Of a DNA stretch of 51,304 nucleotides, positions 26,029 through 33,975 are shown one piece after another. How positions within the stretch are numbered: position 1 is the stretch's first letter; each line of letters starts with the position of its first letter. The notes under the pieces were generated by a model. The model ran no database searches, was not told where the DNA came from, and saw only the letters and a program-made list of their open reading frames with translations. The position numbers and the translations under genes were made by a program. Source of the DNA: Caballeronia udeis (lineage in GTDB: Bacteria > Pseudomonadota > Gammaproteobacteria > Burkholderiales > Burkholderiaceae); assembly GCF_001544555.2 (NCBI RefSeq), contig NZ_FCOK02000073.1, positions 1 through 51,304 of the forward strand, in the 5' to 3' direction.

Positions 26029-27168
26029 TTACTTCGCCAGGACCAGCGTGTTGACATCGTCCTGTACGTAGTAAAAACCATCGCCTTCAGGCGTCATCGC
26101 GATACCGAACAGGTCACCATTGCCCGGCGGCGATTGTGCTTTGTCGGTATCGATCCAGCGTGCATACAGTTGCTTGCCTGTCGCCGGATCGATTTCCACG
26201 ACCTGGCCGTTCAATGCATTCGTGACCAGCAAGTGACCGTTGGGTGCCGTCACCATGGCGAGCGGGCGATGCAGGAAACCATCGGCGGTCAACTCGCGGC
26301 CGACACCCGCGCTGGTATCGCGCGTCATGGGGTCATCGATCTCGGTCACACGGTTGCCGATGGCATCGGATGCGTACAGCAGCTTCTGATCCGGCGACAA
26401 CGCCAGACCCGTAGGTCCGATCAGGAACACACCCTTGTCCGCTTGCGCGCCGAATCCGCTGGCAATCACCGTTTCCTGCTTGACCACCGGCGCCTTGCCT
26501 TGGGGGATATCGAGGTCGAGTCGCAGGATGGTGGACTGCTTGAAGACCGGCGGATTGCCGCCCGCGCCGCCCACGCCGAAGCCCGCATTGCTGACGAAGA
26601 GCGTGGCGTGATCGCCGTTATCGACGACCGCCATGTTGCCCCACGGGTCGTTGATGTCAGGACTCGCGATGGTAGACGCCACCTTGCCCTGGTTGTCGAG
26701 CACGATCAGGCAACCCGCGCCCTTGGTGCCGGTCGTGCCGTCGTTGCTTGGCGTGCTGCCGACGATCACCCAGCCCGACTTCAGCATGGTCATCGCGGTG
26801 GAGAGACCGATACCGCCCGGACAGTCCTTCAGGTCGCGCGGCACGGTGGCGAACACCGTCATCTCCTTGGTATCGGGATGATAGTTGATGATCGTGCTGC
26901 CGGTACCCTGCAGGTTCGCGGAGTTATTGAAGTTGCCGACCAGCACGTCGCCCTGCTTGACCGTGCCTGACGATACCGGCGCGACCACGATCGCATACGG
27001 GTTCTGGTCGCCGTTGGACGGCACGGTGTTGATCAGCGTGGTGTGCTTGTGCAGCGTTTCGAGAAAGCCGGTTGGAGCAGCGTGCGCCACGCTGCTGACC
27101 AGACCGCTAACCAGCAATGCGGCTGATGCAATGCCCGACAGCGCTCTGGATTTGATAAGTTGTTTCAT
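26029..27168 (-). CDS. secreted beta-propeller-like protein in an iron operon
   Basis: A 379-residue secreted protein with a signal peptide (about residues 1-30, ending SVAHA). It is built of repeated four-strand-like segments typical of NHL/SMP-30-style propellers. Visible blades include VLVGNFNNSANLQGTGSTII, AGCLIVLDNQGKVASTIASP, PTGLALSPDQKLLYASDAIG, RPLAMVTAPNGHLLVTNALN and FGIAMTPEGDGFYYVQDD. I do not recognise a named family or catalytic motif. It lies 38 bases after the porin gene and 54 bases before the DyP gene, so it belongs to the Fur-controlled transcript. A role as periplasmic metal or ligand carrier, or scaffold between porin and peroxidase, is a hypothesis. Start 27168 has GAGG upstream. 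Confidence 0.8.
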   Translation of the reverse strand: MKQLIKSRALSGIASAALLVSGLVSSVAHAAPTGFLETLHKHTTLINTVPSNGDQNPYAIVVAPVSSGTVKQGDVLVGNFNNSANLQGTGSTIINYHPDTKEMTVFATVPRDLKDCPGGIGLSTAMTMLKSGWVIVGSTPSNDGTTGTKGAGCLIVLDNQGKVASTIASPDINDPWGNMAVVDNGDHATLFVSNAGFGVGGAGGNPPVFKQSTILRLDLDIPQGKAPVVKQETVIASGFGAQADKGVFLIGPTGLALSPDQKLLYASDAIGNRVTEIDDPMTRDTSAGVGRELTADGFLHRPLAMVTAPNGHLLVTNALNGQVVEIDPATGKQLYARWIDTDKAQSPPGNGDLFGIAMTPEGDGFYYVQDDVNTLVLAK

Positions 27169-27206
27169 GCAAAAACCTCGGGTGCGTGCGTTCAAGATCA
27201 CGCCGA

Positions 27207-28760
27207 TCAGAAAGTGATGGTGGTGCGCACGCCGACGACGAACGTGTTGCGCAACGGCTGCGTGGGATCGCTCGGATTCTGGCCGGCGCCCGCGTTGAAG
27301 GTGTATTGCAGGTCACCCTGCATGACCCACCACGGGTTGACCTGGTACTGATAGGTCGCCTCGAGCGCGGTTTCCTGGGTGCGGATGCCGTACGGGCTGC
27401 CGAGTTGCGCAGCAGTCGCGACATCGAGATCGTGCGCGGCGTTGCCGACCTTGATATAGGCGACTCCCAGGCCGACGCTGTCGTTGTCGCGGCCGGCGAA
27501 CGGGGCTTTCATCACAATGCCCGCATTGGCGCTGAAGCTCACCAGGTTACGGTCGCCCGGCGCGCCCATCACGCGTGCAAATACGCCGATGCTGCGCGGT
27601 TCGTCGGGGTTCGGACGCCAGATCATCTGGTCCGCAACGGCGTAGAAGCTGTAGTTGCCGTTATGAGTCTGCGGCGTACCGGTGCTCAGCGGATTCGCGA
27701 GCGACAGACCGGTGTTGTCGGTGCTCAGGTCGGCAAAGCGTTCGTTGTTGTACCAGAAGCCGATCTTGTATGTACCGGGCAAGCCGGTTTGCGGCACGCC
27801 GACCATATCGCCGTCCGCCGGCTGGTTGATCGAGTACTGCAACTCGCCTATATACAACGCGCCGTTATGCAGGTTGAAGTTCGTGCCGCTGAGATTGTTC
27901 AGGTTGTTGCCGAGCGGGTTGCCGTCGAACACACCCGCGAGCCCCATCAATGAACCCGTGATCTGGCCGCGCACGCGCACGCCGAGTGCGGACAGCGGAT
28001 ACGCCGGACCGCCCGAGGGCATGTCGTAGGACGGCAGGCCGGGCCAGCCGAACATGGTGTTCACGAACGTGGCCGCGTAGCTGCTGACCATGAACTCCTG
28101 GTCAATACTTTGCTGGCCGACCTTCACGTCCACGCGTCTGTTCAGGAACGACTGCTGATACCAGAGCTCCCACAGGCGCGTGGTGTCCTGCGCTTCGATC
28201 CCGCTCGCGGTGTTCAGCGTGCCGAGGTTGTACTGGCTCAGGTTACGGCCGTGAATCTGCAGCGCGCTCACGTTGAACGTGCCGCCTGGCAGGCCGAAGG
28301 CCTTTTGCGTATCGAGGCCGAGGGTGACGGTGGTCAGGCCGTCGTAGGTGCCGCCGGTTTTCAGGCCGCCGCGCGTATTGTCGAGATATTCCGATACTTC
28401 CGTGGCTTGCAGCGTCACGCCGTACTGGCCGAGCCACGGGCGGATGCCGCCCATGTCGCCGAACAGGGTCGAACGGCCCCATACGCCGGTCCATTGACCC
28501 GCCGGTTGCGCCTGGATGTTCAGGTCGGCTTCGGGGGCATCGGAAGGAGTGGCGTCCGGGTTTGCCGGCTCGCCTGCGGCAAATGCCGCCGAGAATGCCG
28601 CCGATGAGACCAGCGCGAACAACGCGAGGCTGGTACCGAGCACCGCGCGGCGGAAAGGCGCACCACGGCGCCTGATGGCAGCGCGCAGGGTCGCGTCGGG
28701 GCGTGAATCGTGTCGCGATTCAGCGCGCGATTCGCGCGGAGCGAGCTGGACGGGTTGCAT
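27207..28760 (-). CDS. OprB-type carbohydrate-selective porin in an iron operon
   Basis: A 517-residue outer-membrane beta-barrel of the OprB family. A basic N-terminus and a hydrophobic core (FRRAVLGTSLALFALVSSAA) form the signal, longer than usual. The mature part starts with a PAGQWTGVWGRSTLFGDMGG segment and shows LQATEVSEYLDNTRGG, WELWYQQSFLNRRVDVKVGQ and GVRVRGQITGSLMGLAGVFD. It ends in TFVVGVRTTITF with a terminal Phe, the usual signal for barrel assembly. OprB proteins let sugars pass; here the gene heads an iron operon downstream of a Fur box, so it may pass iron complexes instead. ATG 28760 has GAGGAT upstream; the open frame to 28952 is not needed. Confidence 0.9.
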   Translation of the reverse strand: MQPVQLAPRESRAESRHDSRPDATLRAAIRRRGAPFRRAVLGTSLALFALVSSAAFSAAFAAGEPANPDATPSDAPEADLNIQAQPAGQWTGVWGRSTLFGDMGGIRPWLGQYGVTLQATEVSEYLDNTRGGLKTGGTYDGLTTVTLGLDTQKAFGLPGGTFNVSALQIHGRNLSQYNLGTLNTASGIEAQDTTRLWELWYQQSFLNRRVDVKVGQQSIDQEFMVSSYAATFVNTMFGWPGLPSYDMPSGGPAYPLSALGVRVRGQITGSLMGLAGVFDGNPLGNNLNNLSGTNFNLHNGALYIGELQYSINQPADGDMVGVPQTGLPGTYKIGFWYNNERFADLSTDNTGLSLANPLSTGTPQTHNGNYSFYAVADQMIWRPNPDEPRSIGVFARVMGAPGDRNLVSFSANAGIVMKAPFAGRDNDSVGLGVAYIKVGNAAHDLDVATAAQLGSPYGIRTQETALEATYQYQVNPWWVMQGDLQYTFNAGAGQNPSDPTQPLRNTFVVGVRTTITF

Positions 28761-28902
28761 CGAAATCCTCAGTCTTGTTGCGACGGCTCTAACGCGTCGC
28801 GTTGATTGTTCTAAGGACGTTGCGACAACGCAGGCAAAAACCCCGTACATCAGCGTTGAAACGTCCTCCGGGCCACCATCCAGAAGGCACCGGCGAAGCG
28901 AA

Positions 28903-28930
28903 TCGTACCCACGCCATGTGTGAACGTCAA
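28903..28930 (-). promoter_or_regulatory. candidate promoter of the iron operon
   Basis: On the minus strand TTGACG (28930-28925) and TACGAT (28908-28903) are separated by 16 bases. They sit directly downstream of the Fur box and about 140 bases before the porin start. The match to sigma-70 boxes is fair, not strong. Confidence 0.45.
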
Positions 28931-28934
28931 TATA

Positions 28935-28953
28935 AATGAGAACGATTCTCATT
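28935..28953. promoter_or_regulatory. Fur box
   Basis: The sequence AATGAGAACGATTCTCATT has perfect 8-base arms around a CGA centre. It closely follows the GATAATGATAATCATTATC-type consensus of the iron repressor Fur. It lies upstream of the porin-propeller-DyP-FbpABC genes and touches the -35 box of the candidate promoter, where Fe2+-Fur would block transcription. Confidence 0.85.
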
Positions 28954-29519
28954 ATAATTACATCGGGGTGAAAAATCCCTTACATAAGCCGTTTTTTACG
29001 GCTTATTGATTTAGTTATTTGAAATAATTTAGTAATGTTTTTGATATTTTTAGATCACGAAATGATCACGAGCATGGGTTGTTCATCCCCGTTCAGCCTG
29101 TGCCGCAATCTTCAGGGTCAAACCGGGTAGGTAATCGCCCGCATCAGGGTATTGACTGAGCGCGTCAACAACGGCGGCAGTGCGGCTTAGGCGAGCTTCG
29201 GCAATCGGCTTAAACCCGCTATGCCGAAATCCGCATTGCCAATGCGACGAACTGCCAAGACGCCACTAATTTGGCTTCCTAAATTGCATCTGCCTGCTGG
29301 TCGCCAGCGAGTTCGTTGAACAAGCTCAATGTCTTTTTCGTCCACACGATAATGGCGGCGCGCACGAGCAAATCCCGTCTTGCTTGCAAGCGTGCCTTCA
29401 GTAGTGCAGTCGTGTATCGGGAAAACGGAGTTGAAAACCTGTAGATAAAACCAAAAAGCGAAAGCGAAAGCTGATTGCCCTGCTCGCCGGACCTGTCCAA
29501 CCCCGAAGGAGAATCAACA

Positions 29520-30680
29520 ATGCATCTTCGAACAAGCATCAAACCGCTTGCCTGGATCCTTGCGTGTGCTGCCGCCACTCTGGGCGGTTTGCCGCTGTCC
29601 GCCGCTGCCGATACGTTCGACGTCAAGGTCGGCTTTGCCGCCCCGCTGACGGGCGCGAACGCCGGTTACGGGAAGGACCTGCAGAACGGCGTGCAATTGG
29701 CGCTGGATGAAGCGAACGCGAAGAAGATCCAGATTGGCGGCAAGACGGCCAACTTTGTCATCCAGGCGGAAGACGATCAGGCCGACCCGCGGATCGGGGT
29801 GCAGGCAGCGCAGAAACTCGTCGATGGCGGCGTGGCCGTGGTGGTTGGCCACTTTAATTCGGGCACGACGATTCCGGCGTCGCAGGTCTACCAGACCGCC
29901 GGCATTCCGGTGATCGATCCGGCCGCGACCAATCCGACCATCACGCAGCGAGGCTTCGACAACGTCTTCACCGTCATTTCCAGCGATGCCCAGAACGCCG
30001 GTACCGCCGGGACGTACGCGGTAACGGTGACGAAGGCGAAGAAGATCTCGATCATCGACGACAGGACGGCCTTCGGCCAGGGTGAAGCCGATGAGTTCGA
30101 GAAAGCGGTGAAGGCGGCGGGCGGCACCATCGTTGCGCGCCAGTACAGTGATAACCAGACCGTCGATTTCAGTGCGCAGCTTACGGCGCTGAAGGGTGTG
30201 GGCACCGACCTGGTCTTCTTTGGCGGCCTCGACCGGCAAGCGGCGGCGGTGGCCAAGCGGATGAAACAGCTTGGTCTTACCGCGCAGTTCGTGGGCGGCG
30301 GCGGCGTGATGGACGCGGATTTCCTGAAGCTCGCCGGCGAAGCAGCCGATGGCGCGATGGCGTGGGAATATGGCAGTCCGCTTGAGAAGCTGCCGCAGGG
30401 CAAGGCGTTCGCCGAGAAATTCCAGAAGCATTTCGGTGTGGCGATTCTCTCGTATTCGCCGTTCGGCTATGACGCTGCGTGGGCCGCGATCAATGCCATG
30501 CAGAAGGCGAATTCCATCGATCCGAACGTGTACCGTCCGGTGCTGAAGACTATTTCGTTCCCGGGCATTACGGGCACGATTGCCTTCGACAATAACGGCG
30601 CGTTGAAAAATGCATCGTCGACGATGTATCAGGTCAAGGGCGGAGCCTGGGTGCCCGTCGTGACGAAGAACGGGACCTAG
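29520..30680 (+). CDS. branched-chain amino-acid-type ABC transporter, periplasmic binding protein
   Basis: A 386-residue Peripla_BP_6 (LivJ/LivK-type) protein. A signal peptide spans about residues 1-32 (core LAWILACAAATLGGLPLSAA). The mature part begins with TFDVKVGFAAPLTGANAGYG and then shows LQNGVQLALDEANAKK, AVVVGHFNSGTTIPASQVYQ and KKISIIDDRTAFGQGEADEF. ATG 29520 follows AAGGAG at a normal distance. No permease or ATPase genes follow, and the next gene points the other way, so it is an orphan that must use a transporter encoded elsewhere. The ligand may be Leu/Ile/Val, other amino acids or an aromatic acid. Confidence 0.92.
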   Translation: MHLRTSIKPLAWILACAAATLGGLPLSAAADTFDVKVGFAAPLTGANAGYGKDLQNGVQLALDEANAKKIQIGGKTANFVIQAEDDQADPRIGVQAAQKLVDGGVAVVVGHFNSGTTIPASQVYQTAGIPVIDPAATNPTITQRGFDNVFTVISSDAQNAGTAGTYAVTVTKAKKISIIDDRTAFGQGEADEFEKAVKAAGGTIVARQYSDNQTVDFSAQLTALKGVGTDLVFFGGLDRQAAAVAKRMKQLGLTAQFVGGGGVMDADFLKLAGEAADGAMAWEYGSPLEKLPQGKAFAEKFQKHFGVAILSYSPFGYDAAWAAINAMQKANSIDPNVYRPVLKTISFPGITGTIAFDNNGALKNASSTMYQVKGGAWVPVVTKNGT

Positions 30681-30765
30681 GGTTTAACGGACGCAACGGA
30701 CGCGGGGGGCGGCGTGTACGGTCCTGGTCCTGGACCTGCTCCCCCCGCCCCGGGCGATAAAAAAC

Positions 30766-31680
30766 TCACCGGCTCATATACGCCAGAAGATTCGCCCTCG
30801 TCACCGCAGCCTCCCCCTCGAGCCATTCGGCAAACTCCCGCAGGACCGTCGACGGCGCCGGCCGCTCCGGATAGATCAGGTAATACGACGCCCCGCTGGG
30901 CACACACAGCGAAAACGGCGTAATGATCCGCTGCGCCCGCAAGTCCTCCTCGATCAGCGACACATCCCCGATCGTCACGCCCAACCCCTGCATGGCAGAC
31001 GAAATGGCGAGATCGAGTGTGTCGAAGTGCTGCGCTTTCGCCGACGGCAATCCCTTATACCCATAAGCGTCCAGCCACCTCAACCAGTCACGCCTGTCGC
31101 GTGTCGGATGCAACAAGGTCTGATCGGCAAGATCGTCCGGCGTCGCCGCGCCGACCCGCCGCTCCTTCCATAGACCGGGCGCACACACCGGCGTCAGCAC
31201 CTCGTCGAACAGATGATGCGAACTCACGCCCTTTAACGTCGGCTGGCCGAACACGATGGCGGCATCGAACTGCTCGGCGTTGAACTCCACGCCGTGCGAC
31301 ACCGCCGCCGTCACCTCGATGACCAGTTCCGGCCGCTCATTCTGCAAACGGATCACACGCGGCAAAATCCAGCGCATCGCGCACGTGGGACATTTCACCC
31401 GCAGCGTGCCGGACTGCGCCCCGCTGCGCTCCAGCGCCTCCGTAATCTGCGTCAGCGCCTGCTGCAAAGGCGCAAGCAGCATCGCACCATTGGGCGTCAG
31501 CGCAAGCCCGCGCGGCTGGCGCACGAACAGCGCATAACCCAGATGCGCCTCCAGCCCGGAAATCTGCCGGCTGACCGCGCCCTGCGTGATGTTGAGAACA
31601 TCGGCGGCACGGGTGAAGTTCAGCCGCTGCGCCACGACCGCGAAGGTTTTGAGTACATCCAAGGACGGCAGCGGTTTCAT
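30766..31680 (-). CDS. LysR family transcriptional regulator (GcvA-like)
   Basis: A 304-residue LysR regulator. The N-terminal helix-turn-helix reads LNFTRAADVLNITQGAVSRQ, followed by SGLEAHLGYALFVRQPRGLA. The effector domain contains SGTLRVKCPTCAMRWILPRV, FDAAIVFGQPTLKG and HFDTLDLAISSAMQGLGVTI, which resembles GcvA-type effector domains. It is divergent from the aminotransferase gene, with a 125-base gap that holds an inverted repeat, so it most likely controls that unit. Start 31680 (MKPLPSLDVLKTF) fits the family; a start 11 codons earlier is possible. Confidence 0.9.
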   Translation of the reverse strand: MKPLPSLDVLKTFAVVAQRLNFTRAADVLNITQGAVSRQISGLEAHLGYALFVRQPRGLALTPNGAMLLAPLQQALTQITEALERSGAQSGTLRVKCPTCAMRWILPRVIRLQNERPELVIEVTAAVSHGVEFNAEQFDAAIVFGQPTLKGVSSHHLFDEVLTPVCAPGLWKERRVGAATPDDLADQTLLHPTRDRRDWLRWLDAYGYKGLPSAKAQHFDTLDLAISSAMQGLGVTIGDVSLIEEDLRAQRIITPFSLCVPSGASYYLIYPERPAPSTVLREFAEWLEGEAAVTRANLLAYMSR

Positions 31681-31731
31681 TGTCGGGTCTCGTAAGCCAT
31701 GATCTGGGTTCATGGCTAGTATGACAAACTT

Positions 31732-31773
31732 TCGATTGTCCGCGCTTTATTGCTGCAGTCGAATGACAATCGA
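31732..31773. promoter_or_regulatory. inverted repeat in the LysR-aminotransferase divergent region
   Basis: Arms TCGATTGTC (31732-31740) and GACAATCGA (31765-31773) are exact complements, separated by 24 bases. They lie centrally between the divergent start codons at 31680 and 31806. LysR proteins often bind paired sites of this kind. Which promoter is controlled is not shown. Confidence 0.6.
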
Positions 31774-31805
31774 TACTTGAATTCAGTCTTCCGGAGACAA
31801 CCGTC

Positions 31806-32960
31806 GTGAAAAGTGCCTGGACCCCCGCGTCGAAGCTGCCTAATGTTGGCACGACCATCTTTACCGTGATCGGCCAGCTCGCCGAGGAACATCAGGCGCT
31901 GAATCTCTCGCAAGGCGCCCCGAATTTCGCCTGCGATCCGAAGCTGGTGGACAACGCGGCGCAAGCCATGCGCGCCGGGCATAACCAGTACGCCCCCATG
32001 TCCGGCGTGCCGGCGCTGCGCGAAGCCCTGGCGCTCAAAACGCAGCAACTCTATGGCGCCACCTACGACCCTGACAGCGAAATCACCGTGGTGGCAAGCG
32101 CCAGCGAAGGGTTGTACGCGTCGATCAGCGCGCTCGTGCACCCCGGCGACGAAGTGATCTACTTCGAACCGTCATTCGATAGCTACGGGCCCATTGTCCA
32201 ATTGCAGGGCGCAACGCCGATTGCGATCAAGCTCTCGCCGGTGGACTTTCATGTCGACTGGGATGAGGTGGCTGCGGCCATCACGCCGCGCACGCGCATG
32301 ATCATCATCAACTCTCCGCACAATCCGTCCGGCAGCGCGTTCACTGTTGAAGACATCAATCGCCTCACGGCACTGACGCGCGATTCGAAGATCATCGTGT
32401 TGTCGGATGAAGTGTATGAGCATGTTGTGTTCGACGGCGCCATTCACCACAGCATGGCGCGTTATCCGGCGCTGGCCGAGCGCAGCGTGATCGTGTCGTC
32501 GTTCGGCAAGTCGTATCACGTGACGGGATGGCGTGTCGGTTTCACGCTCGCGCCCGCCGAGCTGACCAACGAAATCCGCAAGGTCCACCAGTTCATGACC
32601 TTTGCCGCCGATACCCCCATGCAGATCGCATTCGCGCAAGCGCTCGGCGACGCATCGAGCTATCTCGGACTCGGCGAGTTCTATCAGAAGAAACGCGATC
32701 TGCTTGCCGAAGCACTCGCCGGTTCACGCTTCGAACTCTGCCCAAGCGCAGGCAGCTTCTTCATGCTGGCGCGCTTCGGCGCGTTCTCCGATGAATCGGA
32801 CAGCGACTTCGTGCTGCGCCTGATTCGCGAAACCCGCGTCGCGACGATTCCGTTGTCGGCGTTCTATACCGACGGCACGGACAACCGCATCATCCGCCTC
32901 AGCTTCGCCAAGGACGACGACACGCTGCGGGAAGGCGCGCGCCGCCTGTGTGCAGTTTGA
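31806..32960 (+). CDS. PLP-dependent aminotransferase (methionine/aromatic type)
   Basis: A 384-residue fold-type I aminotransferase, close in character to YbdL/kynurenine aminotransferase-like methionine transaminases. Key features are QGAPNFACDP near the N-terminus, TVVASASEGLYASISALVHP, MIIINSPHNPSGSAFT with the conserved Asn-Pro pair, KIIVLSDEVYEHVVF with the PLP-contacting Asp and Tyr, and VSSFGKSYHVTGWRVGFTLA, where Lys forms the internal aldimine. RLSFAKDDDTL near the C-terminus supplies the carboxylate-binding Arg. Translation starts at a GTG (31806) with CGGAGA upstream. It is followed after 45 bases by an amino-acid binding protein, suggesting uptake and transamination of the same amino acid. 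Confidence 0.9.
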   Translation: MKSAWTPASKLPNVGTTIFTVIGQLAEEHQALNLSQGAPNFACDPKLVDNAAQAMRAGHNQYAPMSGVPALREALALKTQQLYGATYDPDSEITVVASASEGLYASISALVHPGDEVIYFEPSFDSYGPIVQLQGATPIAIKLSPVDFHVDWDEVAAAITPRTRMIIINSPHNPSGSAFTVEDINRLTALTRDSKIIVLSDEVYEHVVFDGAIHHSMARYPALAERSVIVSSFGKSYHVTGWRVGFTLAPAELTNEIRKVHQFMTFAADTPMQIAFAQALGDASSYLGLGEFYQKKRDLLAEALAGSRFELCPSAGSFFMLARFGAFSDESDSDFVLRLIRETRVATIPLSAFYTDGTDNRIIRLSFAKDDDTLREGARRLCAV

Positions 32961-33005
32961 TGCGGGTGTCAAGTCCATTCAATTTCTACCAATAGAGAGA
33001 CGCTC

Positions 33006-33800
33006 ATGAAGAAAACTGCTCACGCATTGACGGCCGCACTGCTGCTGGCCGCCTCGCTATGCACTACCGCGGCGCACGCGGCCGAATCCGACACCTTGCG
33101 CTACGGCGTGGAAGCGCAATATCCGCCGTTCGAATCGAAGGCGGCGTCCGGTGAGCTGCAAGGGCTGGATATCGATGTCGGCAACGCTGTCTGCGCCACG
33201 GCGAAGATGAAATGCGTGTGGGTCGAGACCTCGTTCGACGGGTTGATCCCCGCCCTGCAAGGCCGCAAATTCGACGCAATCAATTCCGCGATGAACGCAA
33301 CCGATCAGCGCCGCCAGGCTATCGACTTCACGACAGTCGTGTACCGCGTGCCCACGCAATTGATTGCGAAAACGGGCAGCGGTCTTGAGCCGACACCGGC
33401 GTCGCTGAAGGGCAAGAACATCGGCGTGCTGCAGGGTTCGATCCAGGAAAGTTTCGCCAAGGCGCATTGGGCGAACGCGGGTGTGAATGTCGTGCCGTAC
33501 CAGGATCAGAACCAGGCTTATACGGATCTGAAGGCCGGCCGTCTCGACGGTACGCTCGTACTTTCCGCAGCCGGACAAACGGGCTTCTTGTCGAAGCCGG
33601 ACGGCGCGGGATACAGCTTTGCCGGTGGCCCGGTCAGCGACGACAAGATCCTGGGCAGCGGCATTGCATTCGGCATTCGCAAGGGTGACGAAGCGTTGAA
33701 ACAGCGCCTGAACGCGGCGATCGCGAAGCTCAAGGCAGACGGAACGATTGCGAAGTACGCGAAGAAGTATCTTGGTGACATCGACGTGTCAGCTAAATAA
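33006..33800 (+). CDS. amino-acid ABC transporter, periplasmic binding protein (HisJ/ArgT-like)
   Basis: A 264-residue SBP_bac_3 protein. A signal peptide covers residues 1-25 (KKTAHALTAALLLAASLCTT). The mature part shows LRYGVEAQYPPFESKAASGE, LQGLDIDVGNAVCATAKMKC, the ligand strand WVETSFDGLIPALQGRKFDA, IDFTTVVYRVPTQLIAKTGS and LKADGTIAKYAKKYLG. Lys/Arg/ornithine/His-type ligands are usual, but the residues that decide this cannot be read safely. The two cysteines VCATAKMKC may form a disulfide. It lies 45 bases after the aminotransferase gene without permease or ATPase genes, so the transporter core is encoded elsewhere. Confidence 0.91.
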   Translation: MKKTAHALTAALLLAASLCTTAAHAAESDTLRYGVEAQYPPFESKAASGELQGLDIDVGNAVCATAKMKCVWVETSFDGLIPALQGRKFDAINSAMNATDQRRQAIDFTTVVYRVPTQLIAKTGSGLEPTPASLKGKNIGVLQGSIQESFAKAHWANAGVNVVPYQDQNQAYTDLKAGRLDGTLVLSAAGQTGFLSKPDGAGYSFAGGPVSDDKILGSGIAFGIRKGDEALKQRLNAAIAKLKADGTIAKYAKKYLGDIDVSAK

Positions 33801-33975
33801 GCATGGTTTGAAACGGCATATCCGGCTTGATGGAAGAGCCGGCTGAGGGCCGATAGCTGGATGAAAGCCGCAGCGTGATCAGCGCGGTTTTTTGAACGCT
33901 GGCACACTGCGGCCTTCATAGTTGGCACAATCGGCCGCCACGTTGCATCGGGTGGCCGCTTTACCCGGATATCCC

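Larger units (their letters stand above)
28761..29519. other. 759-bp AT-richer intergenic region with the iron operon control site
   Basis: This region lies between two divergent genes. The left 200 bases carry the leader of the iron operon, a likely promoter and the Fur box. The middle (28975-29080) is the most AT-rich part of the neighbourhood. The right part holds the leader of the amino-acid binding-protein gene. No coding segment or RNA gene was recognised. Confidence 0.5.

Noticed and set aside
29279..29626. Minus-strand frame upstream of the binding-protein gene
   Set aside because: It overlaps the start and signal peptide of the well supported plus-strand gene, and its protein is not recognisable.
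30702..30748. GC-rich hairpin GCGGGGGG/CCCCCCGC after the binding-protein gene
   Set aside because: There is no U-tract on the strand that would need terminating, and the loop exceeds 30 bases.
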